Shown in pieces: positions 8,317 to 15,529 of a DNA stretch of 34,788 bases (its first letter is position 1; every line of letters starts with the position of its first letter). Position numbers and translations under genes: made by a program. The DNA lies in NCBI GenBank assembly GCA_028727785.1, contig JAQYNQ010000012.1, forward strand, positions 1 through 34,788. Reading direction: 5' to 3'. Under the pieces are notes generated by a model. It had not been told where the DNA came from. It saw only the letters and a list, made by a program, of their open reading frames with translations, and did not search any database. This DNA comes from Eubacteriaceae bacterium. Lineage in GTDB: Bacteria > Bacillota > Clostridia > Peptostreptococcales > Anaerovoracaceae.

Positions 8317-9151
8317 TCTTTCTGCCTCCTATTCTGTCCAGCATCTTTTTCAGCAGACTGTTTTCTTCTTCATCATCGGAAAGATAGAATCTCAGCAGTA
8401 TTTTCTCCACGCTCTTCGAGTCCAGGAATCTTGTCATTTTTCCGTCCTGAACCATAGAAATTACTCCGGTCTCCTCACTGACAATAATGGAAATGGCATC
8501 TGAATGTTCAGTGATACCAATTCCTGCTCTGTGCCTTGTTCCAAGGTTCTTGTTCAGTGACTTGTTGGCAGTCAGCGGCAGAACACATCCGGCCGCATAC
8601 AGTTTGTCCCCTCGAACGATAACTGCACCGTCATGCAAAGGCGCACCCTCATAAAATATATTACCTATCATCTCTGCTGTTATTTTTGCATCAATTATTG
8701 TACCTGTTTCTGCAATATCAGTCAGTGATGTTTCCCTTTCCAAAACAATCAGCGCCCCTGTTCTTGAACCAGACAAAGTTGAAACAGCCTTAACAAATTC
8801 ATCTGTAATAGACTTGGCCTTATCCTTTCCTATTGTTCTGAACGAGGTTCTGACAAGCTTGCTTCTGCCCACATATTCCAGAGCACGTCTAAGCTCAGGC
8901 TGGAATACAACTACCAGTGCAATCGCACCGATTGTCATAGTGCTCTTGAGAATCCAGTTAAGTGTGTACAGATTAAGTACATCTGACACAAGGAAAGCAA
9001 TAACCAATACAATCAGGCCTTTGACCAGCTGCTCAGCTCTGCTTTCTTTAATAAATCCCAGGATTTTATAACAGATGTAAGTAACAATAAGAATGTCAAG
9101 TACATCGTTGATTCTAATATTTGAAATTATGTTATCTATATAAATCTGCAT
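8303..9151 (-). CDS. cdaA: Diadenylate cyclase CdaA (c-di-AMP synthase)
   Basis: A 282-residue membrane cyclase that joins two ATP into c-di-AMP, which controls potassium and osmolyte balance and wall homeostasis. Three membrane segments occupy about residues 16-34, 41-58 and 65-86. The DisA_N catalytic domain then shows the metal-binding DGA motif (174-176, in 'APLHDGAVIV') and the ATP-binding RHR motif (206-208, in 'GTRHRAGIG'). The short acidic C-terminal tail is variable in the family. It is the first gene of the operon, with a clear sigma-A promoter 30 bases upstream of the ATG and GGGGAGA as ribosome-binding site. Confidence 0.96.
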   Translation of the reverse strand: MQIYIDNIISNIRINDVLDILIVTYICYKILGFIKESRAEQLVKGLIVLVIAFLVSDVLNLYTLNWILKSTMTIGAIALVVVFQPELRRALEYVGRSKLVRTSFRTIGKDKAKSITDEFVKAVSTLSGSRTGALIVLERETSLTDIAETGTIIDAKITAEMIGNIFYEGAPLHDGAVIVRGDKLYAAGCVLPLTANKSLNKNLGTRHRAGIGITEHSDAISIIVSEETGVISMVQDGKMTRFLDSKSVEKILLRFYLSDDEEENSLLKKMLDRIGGRKNDVK

Positions 9152-9180
9152 AGTCTCTCCCCTTGTAAATACTATCTTTC

Positions 9181-9209
9181 ATTGTACATCAAAATCGTGT
9201 TAATATCAA
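9181..9209 (-). promoter_or_regulatory. Sigma-A promoter of the cdaA operon
   Basis: On the minus strand TTGATA (9209-9204) and TACAAT (9186-9181) are separated by exactly 17 bases. The predicted start of transcription lies about 25 bases before the cdaA ATG. Confidence 0.75.
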
Positions 9210-9227
9210 GAATGATTGTGTCTGTTC

Positions 9228-9252
9228 AATGACATTCCCGTGTCATTTTTTT
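9228..9252 (+). other. Terminator-like hairpin between divergent promoters
   Basis: AATGACA (9228-9234) pairs with TGTCATT (9241-9247) across a 6-base loop and is followed by T to 9252. It is terminator-shaped for rightward transcription but lies upstream of the hpf promoter with no gene before it. It may block antisense transcription from the cdaA side or be an operator. The remainder of the gap 9152-9382 holds the two divergent promoters. Confidence 0.35.
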
Positions 9253-9298
9253 CACTGAATATTCTTTTGTTTTTTTGCAGAAAAATACATAAAAGTAT

Positions 9299-9327
9299 GT
9301 GACACAGCCACTATAAAGTGCTATAAT
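9299..9327 (+). promoter_or_regulatory. Sigma-A promoter of hpf with extended -10
   Basis: GTGACA (9299-9304), 17 bases, then TATAAT (9322-9327) preceded by TGC, giving a TGn extension. Transcription should start near 9334, leaving a leader of about 50 bases with AAGGAGGT before the ATG. Confidence 0.8.
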
Positions 9328-9382
9328 CAAAGTATAAAAAATATGGTCCTTAATCGGATCATTATAACAAGGAGGTCATCAT

Positions 9383-9916
9383 ATGAAGATTAATATCACT
9401 GGAAAGAACTTCACCACTTACAAGCGTTTAGAGGACACAATTGACAAGAAGTTTGAAAAGTTAGGTAAATATTTTTCAGATGACATCACAATCAACGTAG
9501 TCCTTTCTCAGGAAAGAGGAAAGGATAAAATCGAAGTAACAATTAACGCTAAAGGTACTGTTTTCAGAGCTGAAGAAGTTGCTGCCGATGTATATGAAGG
9601 AATCGATAAGGCAGTTGACAAGCTGTCAAGCCAGATGGCTAAGTACAAAGGTAAGCTTCAGAAGAGATATAACGACAATAAGTCTCTAAGATTTGAAAAT
9701 ATTCCGGAATTAGACGAGGATGAAGAGATTGAAGAAGTAAAGATTGTTAGAACTAAGAAATTCGAACTCCAGCCTATGGAGGTCGAAGAAGCAATCATCA
9801 GAATGGAAATGTTAGGTCATGATTTCTTTGTATTCCTTGATATGGAAACAGATAGCGTAAATATTGTTTACAGCAGAAAGGACGGAAACTACGGTCTGCT
9901 TGAGACCAAGTACTGA
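9383..9916 (+). CDS. hpf: Long-form ribosome hibernation promoting factor
   Basis: A 177-residue protein of the RaiA/HPF family. The N-terminal S30AE domain (about 1-100) starts MKINITGKNFTTYKRLEDTI and carries the basic 'SSQMAKYKGKLQKRY' helix that sits in the 30S mRNA channel. A charged linker follows, then the C-terminal dimerisation domain (about 122-177) with 'EEAIIRMEMLGHDFFVF' and 'VNIVYSRKDGNYGLLE'. Long HPF dimerises 70S ribosomes into inactive 100S particles in stationary phase. It is monocistronic, with a strong extended -10 promoter and its own terminator. It faces the structured RNA and comF on the opposite strand. Confidence 0.96.
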   Translation: MKINITGKNFTTYKRLEDTIDKKFEKLGKYFSDDITINVVLSQERGKDKIEVTINAKGTVFRAEEVAADVYEGIDKAVDKLSSQMAKYKGKLQKRYNDNKSLRFENIPELDEDEEIEEVKIVRTKKFELQPMEVEEAIIRMEMLGHDFFVFLDMETDSVNIVYSRKDGNYGLLETKY

Positions 9917-9981
9917 TTCTGATTTCGGTCGGCCGGCAGATAAAAGAGCCGGCAAATGTAAAACTTAATATGAACTCTATG

Positions 9982-10011
9982 CGGAGGGTCTTGTTGACCT
10001 TCCGTTTTTTT
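9982..10011 (+). terminator. Intrinsic terminator of hpf
   Basis: CGGAGGGTC (9982-9990) pairs with GACCTTCCG (9996-10004) with one G-U pair and is followed by seven T. A second small inverted pair of GCCGGC copies lies at about 9934-9954, between the stop codon and the terminator. Confidence 0.85.
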
Positions 10012-10045
10012 CAGCTATGAGCGTTTTCGCCGCTACGTTTACCTC

Positions 10046-10248
10046 AAAAAAATAAACAGACAATCTGCAGTTGTCTGGCTGACCTGGTCTTTGCCCCCAC
10101 ACTCGCCTTTACCGGAATTTTCCCGAGGACTTACTTCTAAGCTACGCCATGATCACTGCCGCCTTGCGGATCAGCTTACGTGGATCCCTTTGCCCGTAAC
10201 TGGCCTGGATTTTCAACCACAGACCCAGACAACTGCAAATTGTCTATT
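10046..10248 (-). ncRNA. raiA RNA: Structured noncoding RNA of about 200 nt, probable raiA-motif RNA
   Basis: The segment at 10225-10245 pairs over 21 positions with 10058-10078 (20 Watson-Crick pairs plus one G-U), forming a closing stem around about 146 nt. Inside, CCGC/GCGG forms a tight hairpin (10159-10169), enclosed by TAAGCT/AGCTTA (10173-10178 with 10138-10143). The 3' arm is followed directly by a U-rich tail (from A 10046-10052), so the stem doubles as an intrinsic terminator. A TTGAAA-17-TAAAAT promoter ends 11 bases before the 5' arm. Promoter, ends and terminator all agree only for the minus strand. The known raiA motif is of this size and lies near raiA/hpf, and as I recall also comFC, in Firmicutes and Actinobacteria. 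The identity is inferred from size, closing stem and neighbours. I have not aligned it. Confidence 0.75.
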
Positions 10249-10255
10249 CCTGTTC

Positions 10256-10284
10256 ATTTTACAATCAACTTACAAATATTTCAA
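10256..10284 (-). promoter_or_regulatory. Sigma-A promoter of the structured RNA
   Basis: On the minus strand TTGAAA (10284-10279), 17 bases, TAAAAT (10261-10256). The -35 box begins immediately after the comF stop codon. The predicted start near 10248 coincides with the 5' arm of the RNA's closing stem. Confidence 0.8.
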
Positions 10285-10956
10285 TCAGTATTTTGCAGCA
10301 AATGCAAGAAAAACGATTTCCTCTGGACAGCAGGATTCCAGTGCATGTGCACATTCTCTAGCCGTGCTTCCTGTTGTGTAGAAGTCATCAATAAGTAGTA
10401 TTCTCTTACCTTCCAGCTGCTTCGAAAAAGCAGTGTTCAATGCAAATGAATCTCTTACATTTTCCGCTCTCTCAGTAGGTGACAACCCGCGCATAGCTCT
10501 GGTGCTCCGACTCCTCACCAGACCATGAGCTATGCATGGTATCCCAAGTTCTTTTCCCAGGTATTTTCCCATAAGTGCAGCCTGGTTGAAGCCCCTTTCC
10601 TGCTCCTTTTTCTTATATAACGGCACCGGTATGATTACATCAAAATCCATTCCAGTAAGCGAAAGCCTGTCCGCCATTATCTTTCCTATATCCCTGGCAA
10701 TATAGCGCTTCTTGTTGTACTTTAATCCAAATATTAGCGATCGTTCGTAAATTCCGTACTCAGTGCATCTCAGCATTTTTAATCCGGAAATTATTCGCGG
10801 TTCTCGGGCCCCGTCCCATTTTACATGAGAAATGCAGTGATCACAGAGATTGTATGTTCTGGTGCTGTCAATCAGATTACCACAGCAATTACAATATAGA
10901 GACGGAGGAAATATCAGGTCCAGCACCCGGTTCACTTTTTCACTTATCATTCCCAT
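10285..10956 (-). CDS. comF: ComF family phosphoribosyltransferase-like protein
   Basis: A 223-residue protein with an N-terminal double CxxC zinc motif ('YCNCCGNLI...YNLCDHC', about residues 21-40) and a PRTase domain whose PRPP loop is 'ILLIDDFYTTGSTARECAHAL' near residue 188, with 'DVIIPVPLYKKKEQERGFNQA' at mid-protein. ComF(C) proteins support DNA uptake and single-strand processing in transformation. The exact reaction is unknown, and many carriers are not known to be competent. It starts 4 bases after the recD2 stop, so it is the last coding gene of the yhaM-recD2 operon. The promoter of the noncoding RNA begins right at its stop codon. Confidence 0.93.
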   Translation of the reverse strand: MGMISEKVNRVLDLIFPPSLYCNCCGNLIDSTRTYNLCDHCISHVKWDGAREPRIISGLKMLRCTEYGIYERSLIFGLKYNKKRYIARDIGKIMADRLSLTGMDFDVIIPVPLYKKKEQERGFNQAALMGKYLGKELGIPCIAHGLVRSRSTRAMRGLSPTERAENVRDSFALNTAFSKQLEGKRILLIDDFYTTGSTARECAHALESCCPEEIVFLAFAAKY

Positions 10957-10959
10957 GTT

Positions 10960-13182
10960 CTAAATTCCCATAATTTTCTGTAATCTGTATTTCAAACCTG
11001 AATACCTTAGTGATATTCTGTTGTTTTCTATCATGGCTGTCATTCGATTTTCACTGCCAACCAGAACTACAACGTTTTTACCACGAGTAACTGCGGTATA
11101 TAGGAGGTTTCTCGTAGCCAAAACCGGAGGAAACCATGATATAGGCATTACAACGATTGGAAACTCACTGCCCTGGCTCTTATGTACGGTTACAGCATAT
11201 GCAAGTTCTAATTCATCCAGCATTCCGAACTCGTATGTTACTATGCGGTCTTCATCAAAAACAACAGTCATAGTGTTAAATTCCTTGTCGATGCTTTCAA
11301 TAAATCCTACGTCGCCGTTAAAAATTCCTTCTCCTTCAGAAAAGTCACGTCGTTTGCGCCATCCGATTCGGTAGTTGTTCTTTATTTGCATAACCTTGTC
11401 GCCTACCCGAAAAATTCTCTCTCCGAATTTTTTCTCAGCCTTCTCATCTGAAGGTGGATTAAGTGCCTCCTGCAGTGCCTGATTCAACGCTATGCTTCCC
11501 AGAATTCCTTTTTTTACCGGTGTCAAAACCTGAATATCCTTAACTGAATCAGTACCCTCGTAATATGCCGCAAGCCTTCCTGTAACAAGCTCCACAATAA
11601 GGTCAACAATCTGGTTTTCCTTAGCTCTTTCCATAAAGAAGAAATCCTTGTCCCTACTGTTTATGAAAGGTCTTTCACCCTTATTTATTCTGTGAGCGTT
11701 TACTACAATCATACTTTCCTCAGCCTGACGGAAAATCTCTTTCAGCATCACAGTATGTACGTATTCACTTTCAATAATGTCCCTTAGAACATTTCCGGCT
11801 CCTACAGAAGGAAGCTGGTCAACATCCCCTACAAGAATCAGTCTGGTTCCCGGCTTAATTGCATCTGTGAGCCCTTGAGTAAGGAGCAGATCAAGCATAG
11901 ATGCCTCATCTACTATTACAGCATCATAATCTAAAGGATTTTCCTCAGTGCGTCCGAATTTCATAGAGTCATCGCTCTCTGAATAGTAGTATTCAAGAAG
12001 CCTGTGCACCGTGTATGCAGGATGACCGCTGGTTTCAGTTATACGCTTAGCCGCACGTCCTGTAGGTGCTGAAATAGCAACCTTCATTCCGCTGCTCTCC
12101 AAAATGTTGATGATTGCGTTTATTATGGTCGTCTTGCCTGTACCCGGACCACCTGTAATTACTGAAATGCTTCTGGTTACAGCACTTCTGACAGCATCCC
12201 TCTGGGTATTTGACAGCTCTATTCCTGTCTCTCTCTCTGTCATCTTAATCATGCTGTCAACGTCCACAGTCAGTGACTTCATTACAGAATTCTCTATGTT
12301 TACAAGGTTTTTGCAGATTCTCTTTTCAGCGTAGTAATAGGCGTATAAATAAACCACCGGTCTGCCGTCAACAGTATCCACGTTTACCTCGCCCTCAAAA
12401 GCCATTTCCACTAAATTCTCATAGACCAGCTCGCTAGACAGTTCAAGCAGGTTTCCCACCTTCTCACAGAGTTCCTGCTGGGGCACATAGGTACTTCCTT
12501 CAGAAGCATAATAAGTAAGCCCATACTTAATTCCGCTCTTTATTCTAAAAGGGCTTTCTGCATCAAAACCCATTTTGTACGCAATGGCATCTGCCTTCTT
12601 AAATCCAATGCCATACACTTCTTGAGTTAATCTGTACGGATTTTCCTTAACCAGATTCATTGCATCTATTCCGTACACTTTATATAACTTCAGCGAATAA
12701 TCTGCAGAAATTCCAAATTCCTGAAAATACATGGAAACCTGAGCAAACTCCCTGTGAGCAGCAAAATTTTCTGCAATCAAGGCAGCTTTCTTTGGGCCTA
12801 TTCCATTGATAAGAGCAAGCTTTTCCGGCTCTTCCTCCATGATTTCAAATGTGTATTCACCAAACCGTTCAACAATAGCTGCCGCTGTTTTCGGTCCGAT
12901 TCCCTTTATTATTCCGGACGCCAGAAAACCTTCAATTCCAGCAATCCCGGTAGGCAGTACCTCTTCAAATTCTGTGAAGGCAAACTGTTCCCCATAGGTT
13001 GGATGGACCTTGAAGGTTCCTCTAAGTCGGTATGATGATCCCTTTACACAGGAAGGCAGACAGCCGACTACAGTAAACATTTCGTCGTCTGTCTCCATAA
13101 CTCCTATTGTGTATCCGTTTTCCTCATTGTGAAAAATTATCTCGGTTATTGTTCCACTTTTTTCTTCCATTACCTCATCCAT
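10960..13182 (-). CDS. recD2: ATP-dependent DNA helicase RecD2
   Basis: A 740-residue SF1B helicase, 5'-3', of the RecD2 class that works without RecBC in repair and fork maintenance. Order: an N-terminal OB-like region, helix-hairpin-helix repeats ('GIIKGIGPKTAAAIV', about 90-104, and 'INGIGPKKAALIAE', about 125-138), a further conserved 'VYGIGFKKADAIA' segment (about 189-201), Walker A 'GGPGTGKTT' (344-352, Lys350), Walker B 'VIVDEASMLD', 'LVGDVDQLPSVGAG', and the C-terminal UvrD_C_2 block 'AYAVTVHKSQGSEFP' with 'LLYTAVTRGK'. Length is normal. The first ATG (13182) overlaps the preceding gene by 13 bases. An in-frame ATG at 13170 forms a TAATG stop-start overlap and is an equally likely start. 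Confidence 0.96.
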   Translation of the reverse strand: MDEVMEEKSGTITEIIFHNEENGYTIGVMETDDEMFTVVGCLPSCVKGSSYRLRGTFKVHPTYGEQFAFTEFEEVLPTGIAGIEGFLASGIIKGIGPKTAAAIVERFGEYTFEIMEEEPEKLALINGIGPKKAALIAENFAAHREFAQVSMYFQEFGISADYSLKLYKVYGIDAMNLVKENPYRLTQEVYGIGFKKADAIAYKMGFDAESPFRIKSGIKYGLTYYASEGSTYVPQQELCEKVGNLLELSSELVYENLVEMAFEGEVNVDTVDGRPVVYLYAYYYAEKRICKNLVNIENSVMKSLTVDVDSMIKMTERETGIELSNTQRDAVRSAVTRSISVITGGPGTGKTTIINAIINILESSGMKVAISAPTGRAAKRITETSGHPAYTVHRLLEYYYSESDDSMKFGRTEENPLDYDAVIVDEASMLDLLLTQGLTDAIKPGTRLILVGDVDQLPSVGAGNVLRDIIESEYVHTVMLKEIFRQAEESMIVVNAHRINKGERPFINSRDKDFFFMERAKENQIVDLIVELVTGRLAAYYEGTDSVKDIQVLTPVKKGILGSIALNQALQEALNPPSDEKAEKKFGERIFRVGDKVMQIKNNYRIGWRKRRDFSEGEGIFNGDVGFIESIDKEFNTMTVVFDEDRIVTYEFGMLDELELAYAVTVHKSQGSEFPIVVMPISWFPPVLATRNLLYTAVTRGKNVVVLVGSENRMTAMIENNRISLRYSGLKYRLQKIMGI

Positions 13183-14417
13183 TTAACGTATCTGGTCGCA
13201 ACTGCAAATTTACTCTTGCTGAATTTCTTGGCAGCTTTCATGAGAATATCTCTCTGATTGTCCTTTGGCTTATAATGAACAACAGCTGTAGTATAGCCCA
13301 GAATCTCTCTTGCTCTTTCCGGAGTATCTGCAATTCCTGCTTCCATAAGATCATTTTCATCAATTACCAGGTCTTCAATAAAAACAGGTTCGTTATTTGT
13401 CCTGATTGTACTCATCTGGTAGTTTCTGCTTTCAATCTTGTGTGAAGGCTGGTCATATACGATTCTCTGTGCCTTTGACAGGTTGTGCAGATATTCATAT
13501 TCCTCCATACCGAACTTTATCAGAAATCTTTTGAAAGATACAGAATCACCTAAAAAGTTAATTGCATGAATCTGTTCCGCTGCATCGTGAAGATACTTGT
13601 CTGTCTTTTCATCGAAATTCATTCGTTCAATTGCCTTGAAGGCTTTCTTCTTTCCAAGAACAGTATAAAGAAGACCAAGTCTTCTAATTCTTACCTGATG
13701 AGTCTTATCTATATTTTCGCAAAGCATGGAGAAGTCCTTCATTTCAGTGCGGTTCATTCTCTTTGCAACTTCTTCTCCAAATACAGCAGACATAAGCCCG
13801 CTTTCAGCCATAACAGACAGTGCATGACCTGCATTGGCACTGATAAGAATTCGTTCCAGTTCTCCTCTTATTGCGGCAATGTTATAGTGTATCAGCAGTT
13901 TGCTGTTAGCTGATATTGCCTGGAATACTTCTTTATGTAAGTCAAAGCCCATATCAGCGGCAATTCTCACTGCACTCATCATTTTAATAGGGTCTTCTTT
14001 AAATAATTTATCAGCAGGACCTATTGTTCTTACCAGCTTTTTCTTTATATCCTCTCTACCGTTGAAAGGATCCACAAAAGGCTTATCAGGATTGTCAGCC
14101 ATTGCATCTACTGTAAAACCTCTGCCTGACAAAAATTCCTCAACACTGCAGCTGACAGCCTTAATATCCAGAATTGAACCTTCTTCGTCTTCAATAGAAT
14201 AGTCAATTCTCAGTGTGTCTTTATCGGCACCGATAAGTTTTCCCTCAGCGAATACTTCTGCCAGCTTTTCAGGACTGCACATTGCAATGAAATCCCAGTC
14301 ATATGTTCGTTCTCCTGCCAGAGCCCATCTGACACATTCACCAAAAGCATATACTTCGATTCCATCCTGTTCCAGGCTGCGCAGTGCCTGTATTACATCT
14401 TTGCTAAACTTGATCAT
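13170..14417 (-). CDS. Divergent class II CCA/poly(A) tRNA-nucleotidyltransferase-like protein
   Basis: A 415-residue protein with the nucleotidyltransferase head, neck, body and tail order of bacterial CCA-adding enzymes. The catalytic DxD survives in 'TYDWDF' (about 39-44), as do 'DPFNGREDIKKKLVRTIG', 'EDPIKMMSAVRIAADMGF' and 'IRGELERI'. Three hallmarks are altered: GG.VRD reads GECVRW, the RRDFTIN motif reads GRGFTVD, and the EDxxR base-template motif reads EDPIK. There is no HD domain. It may be a tRNA nucleotidyltransferase with relaxed or changed specificity, or a paralog with another substrate. A canonical CCA enzyme would be expected elsewhere in the genome. It lies between yhaM and recD2, 13 bases after the yhaM stop, with AGGAG 8 bases before the ATG. 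Confidence 0.8.
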   Translation of the reverse strand: MIKFSKDVIQALRSLEQDGIEVYAFGECVRWALAGERTYDWDFIAMCSPEKLAEVFAEGKLIGADKDTLRIDYSIEDEEGSILDIKAVSCSVEEFLSGRGFTVDAMADNPDKPFVDPFNGREDIKKKLVRTIGPADKLFKEDPIKMMSAVRIAADMGFDLHKEVFQAISANSKLLIHYNIAAIRGELERILISANAGHALSVMAESGLMSAVFGEEVAKRMNRTEMKDFSMLCENIDKTHQVRIRRLGLLYTVLGKKKAFKAIERMNFDEKTDKYLHDAAEQIHAINFLGDSVSFKRFLIKFGMEEYEYLHNLSKAQRIVYDQPSHKIESRNYQMSTIRTNNEPVFIEDLVIDENDLMEAGIADTPERAREILGYTTAVVHYKPKDNQRDILMKAAKKFSKSKFAVATRYVKWMR

Positions 14418-14430
14418 ATTTTATTCTCCT

Positions 14431-15396
14431 CTACTTTCTGTCTGTAGCCTTGTATATTCTCCTATTGTCTAAGACCCAGATTCTATCTGAGAATTCTCCC
14501 GGCTCCACACCCTTAAGGGCATCTTCCATATCAAACATTCTTGCATCAAGAATATCAAGATAATGCAGTAACTCTGCCTCCGGAAACAGTGGTTTCTTTG
14601 GACTTCCGAATTCAGGTTCATAATGATGAGAGAGAATCATATGTTCCAGCATTATTGCCTTTTCTCTGCTGAATCCCAGTTCTCTTGTTTCCCGGTCCAG
14701 AAAGCTTATACCCTGAACAATATGGCCAAGCATCTGCCCTTCGAAAGAATATCCGGGTGATATACCGTATTCGTTTGACTGGATTTCATTTAATTTTTCA
14801 ATATCGTGAAGAATTACTCCTGCTGCAACAAGATCCTTATTCAGATATGTATAGATCTGACAGACAGCAAGCCCGGTCATAAGCATTCTCTTCACATGGT
14901 ATAACAGACCGCCGTATTCCGCATGATGATTCTTAGATGCAGCCGGATAATACATAAGTTTTTCCCTGTTGTCGCTGAGAACCTTAGTGCAAAGCATCTT
15001 TAACTCCTCATCCTCCATGTTGACAGCGACATTATAAATATACTCAAACATATCCTCTGATTTTTCAGGTGCTGCCTTCACAAAATCTTCCATAAAAAGC
15101 TGGTCATTTTCATTGGATCGTCTGATTTTTCCGATTCTCAGCTGAGTCTGACCCTGCCAGTCCGTAACCTGAGCCTTGACTTTTATTATGTCTCCCTCAG
15201 TATAAGATGCAAATTCATCTGCTTCAGCATCTGTTACATCCCATTTCTTTGCATTAACTTCTCCTGTTTTATCTCCCAGCAAAACATCCAGATACTGCTT
15301 CTTGTTAGCACCGACTTTTACACCGATGCTCTTTACCATAAAGAAGTCGATAATCTCCGGATAGTCTTTTAAATTTTCAACATAAAACTGCTTCAT
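14431..15396 (-). CDS. yhaM: 3'-5' exoribonuclease YhaM family protein (OB + HD)
   Basis: A 321-residue protein with an N-terminal OB-fold (about 10-95, 'YLDVLLGDKTGEVNAKKWDV...IIKVKAQVTDWQGQTQLRI') and a C-terminal HD phosphohydrolase domain with 'EYGGLLYHVKRM', the HD pair in 'ILHDIEKLNEI', 'MLEHMILSHHYEPEFGSPK' and 'YLDILDARMFDMEDAL'. This is the YhaM/CBF1 architecture, a metal-dependent exonuclease trimming short single-stranded RNA or DNA. Length fits the family (about 314). It is first in the operon. The ribosome-binding site AAGGAGATG is ideal. A 12-bp inverted repeat lies immediately upstream. Confidence 0.93.
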   Translation of the reverse strand: MKQFYVENLKDYPEIIDFFMVKSIGVKVGANKKQYLDVLLGDKTGEVNAKKWDVTDAEADEFASYTEGDIIKVKAQVTDWQGQTQLRIGKIRRSNENDQLFMEDFVKAAPEKSEDMFEYIYNVAVNMEDEELKMLCTKVLSDNREKLMYYPAASKNHHAEYGGLLYHVKRMLMTGLAVCQIYTYLNKDLVAAGVILHDIEKLNEIQSNEYGISPGYSFEGQMLGHIVQGISFLDRETRELGFSREKAIMLEHMILSHHYEPEFGSPKKPLFPEAELLHYLDILDARMFDMEDALKGVEPGEFSDRIWVLDNRRIYKATDRK

Positions 15397-15416
15397 TACA
15401 TCTCCTTATATATAAA

Positions 15417-15463
15417 ATAGCTATACTTAATTGTAACGTATTTTCACAAAAAAGTATAGCTAT
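15417..15463. repeat. 12-bp perfect inverted repeat upstream of yhaM
   Basis: ATAGCTATACTT (15417-15428) is repeated in inverse orientation at 15452-15463 with a 23-base spacer. A possible minus-strand promoter TTGTGA-18-TATAGC places its -10 inside the proximal arm, so an operator is plausible. It could instead be an attenuator or terminator (the leftward arm is followed by TTTTATAT). The rest of the gap 15397-15529 holds the ribokinase terminator. Confidence 0.55.
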
Positions 15464-15495
15464 ATTATATCGATAGTTTTAAGAAAAAATTGTAG

Positions 15496-15528
15496 AAAAA
15501 TGGGTATAGTTATTGAAAATACTCATTT
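15496..15528 (-). terminator. Terminator of the nucleoside hydrolase-ribokinase operon
   Basis: On the minus strand AAATGAGTAT (15528-15519) pairs with ATACCCATTT (15507-15498) with a single A/C mismatch, followed by a run of U. It starts one base after the rbsK stop codon. Confidence 0.6.
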
Positions 15529-15529
15529 T

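Noticed and set aside
10058..10245. The structured RNA read on the plus strand
   Set aside because: The plus strand has no promoter before it and no U tract after it, whereas the minus strand has both in the right places.
10091..10398. Rightward open frames of 72-96 codons over the hpf-comF gap
   Set aside because: They lie antisense to the structured RNA and the comF end, lack ribosome-binding sites and have no recognisable protein features.
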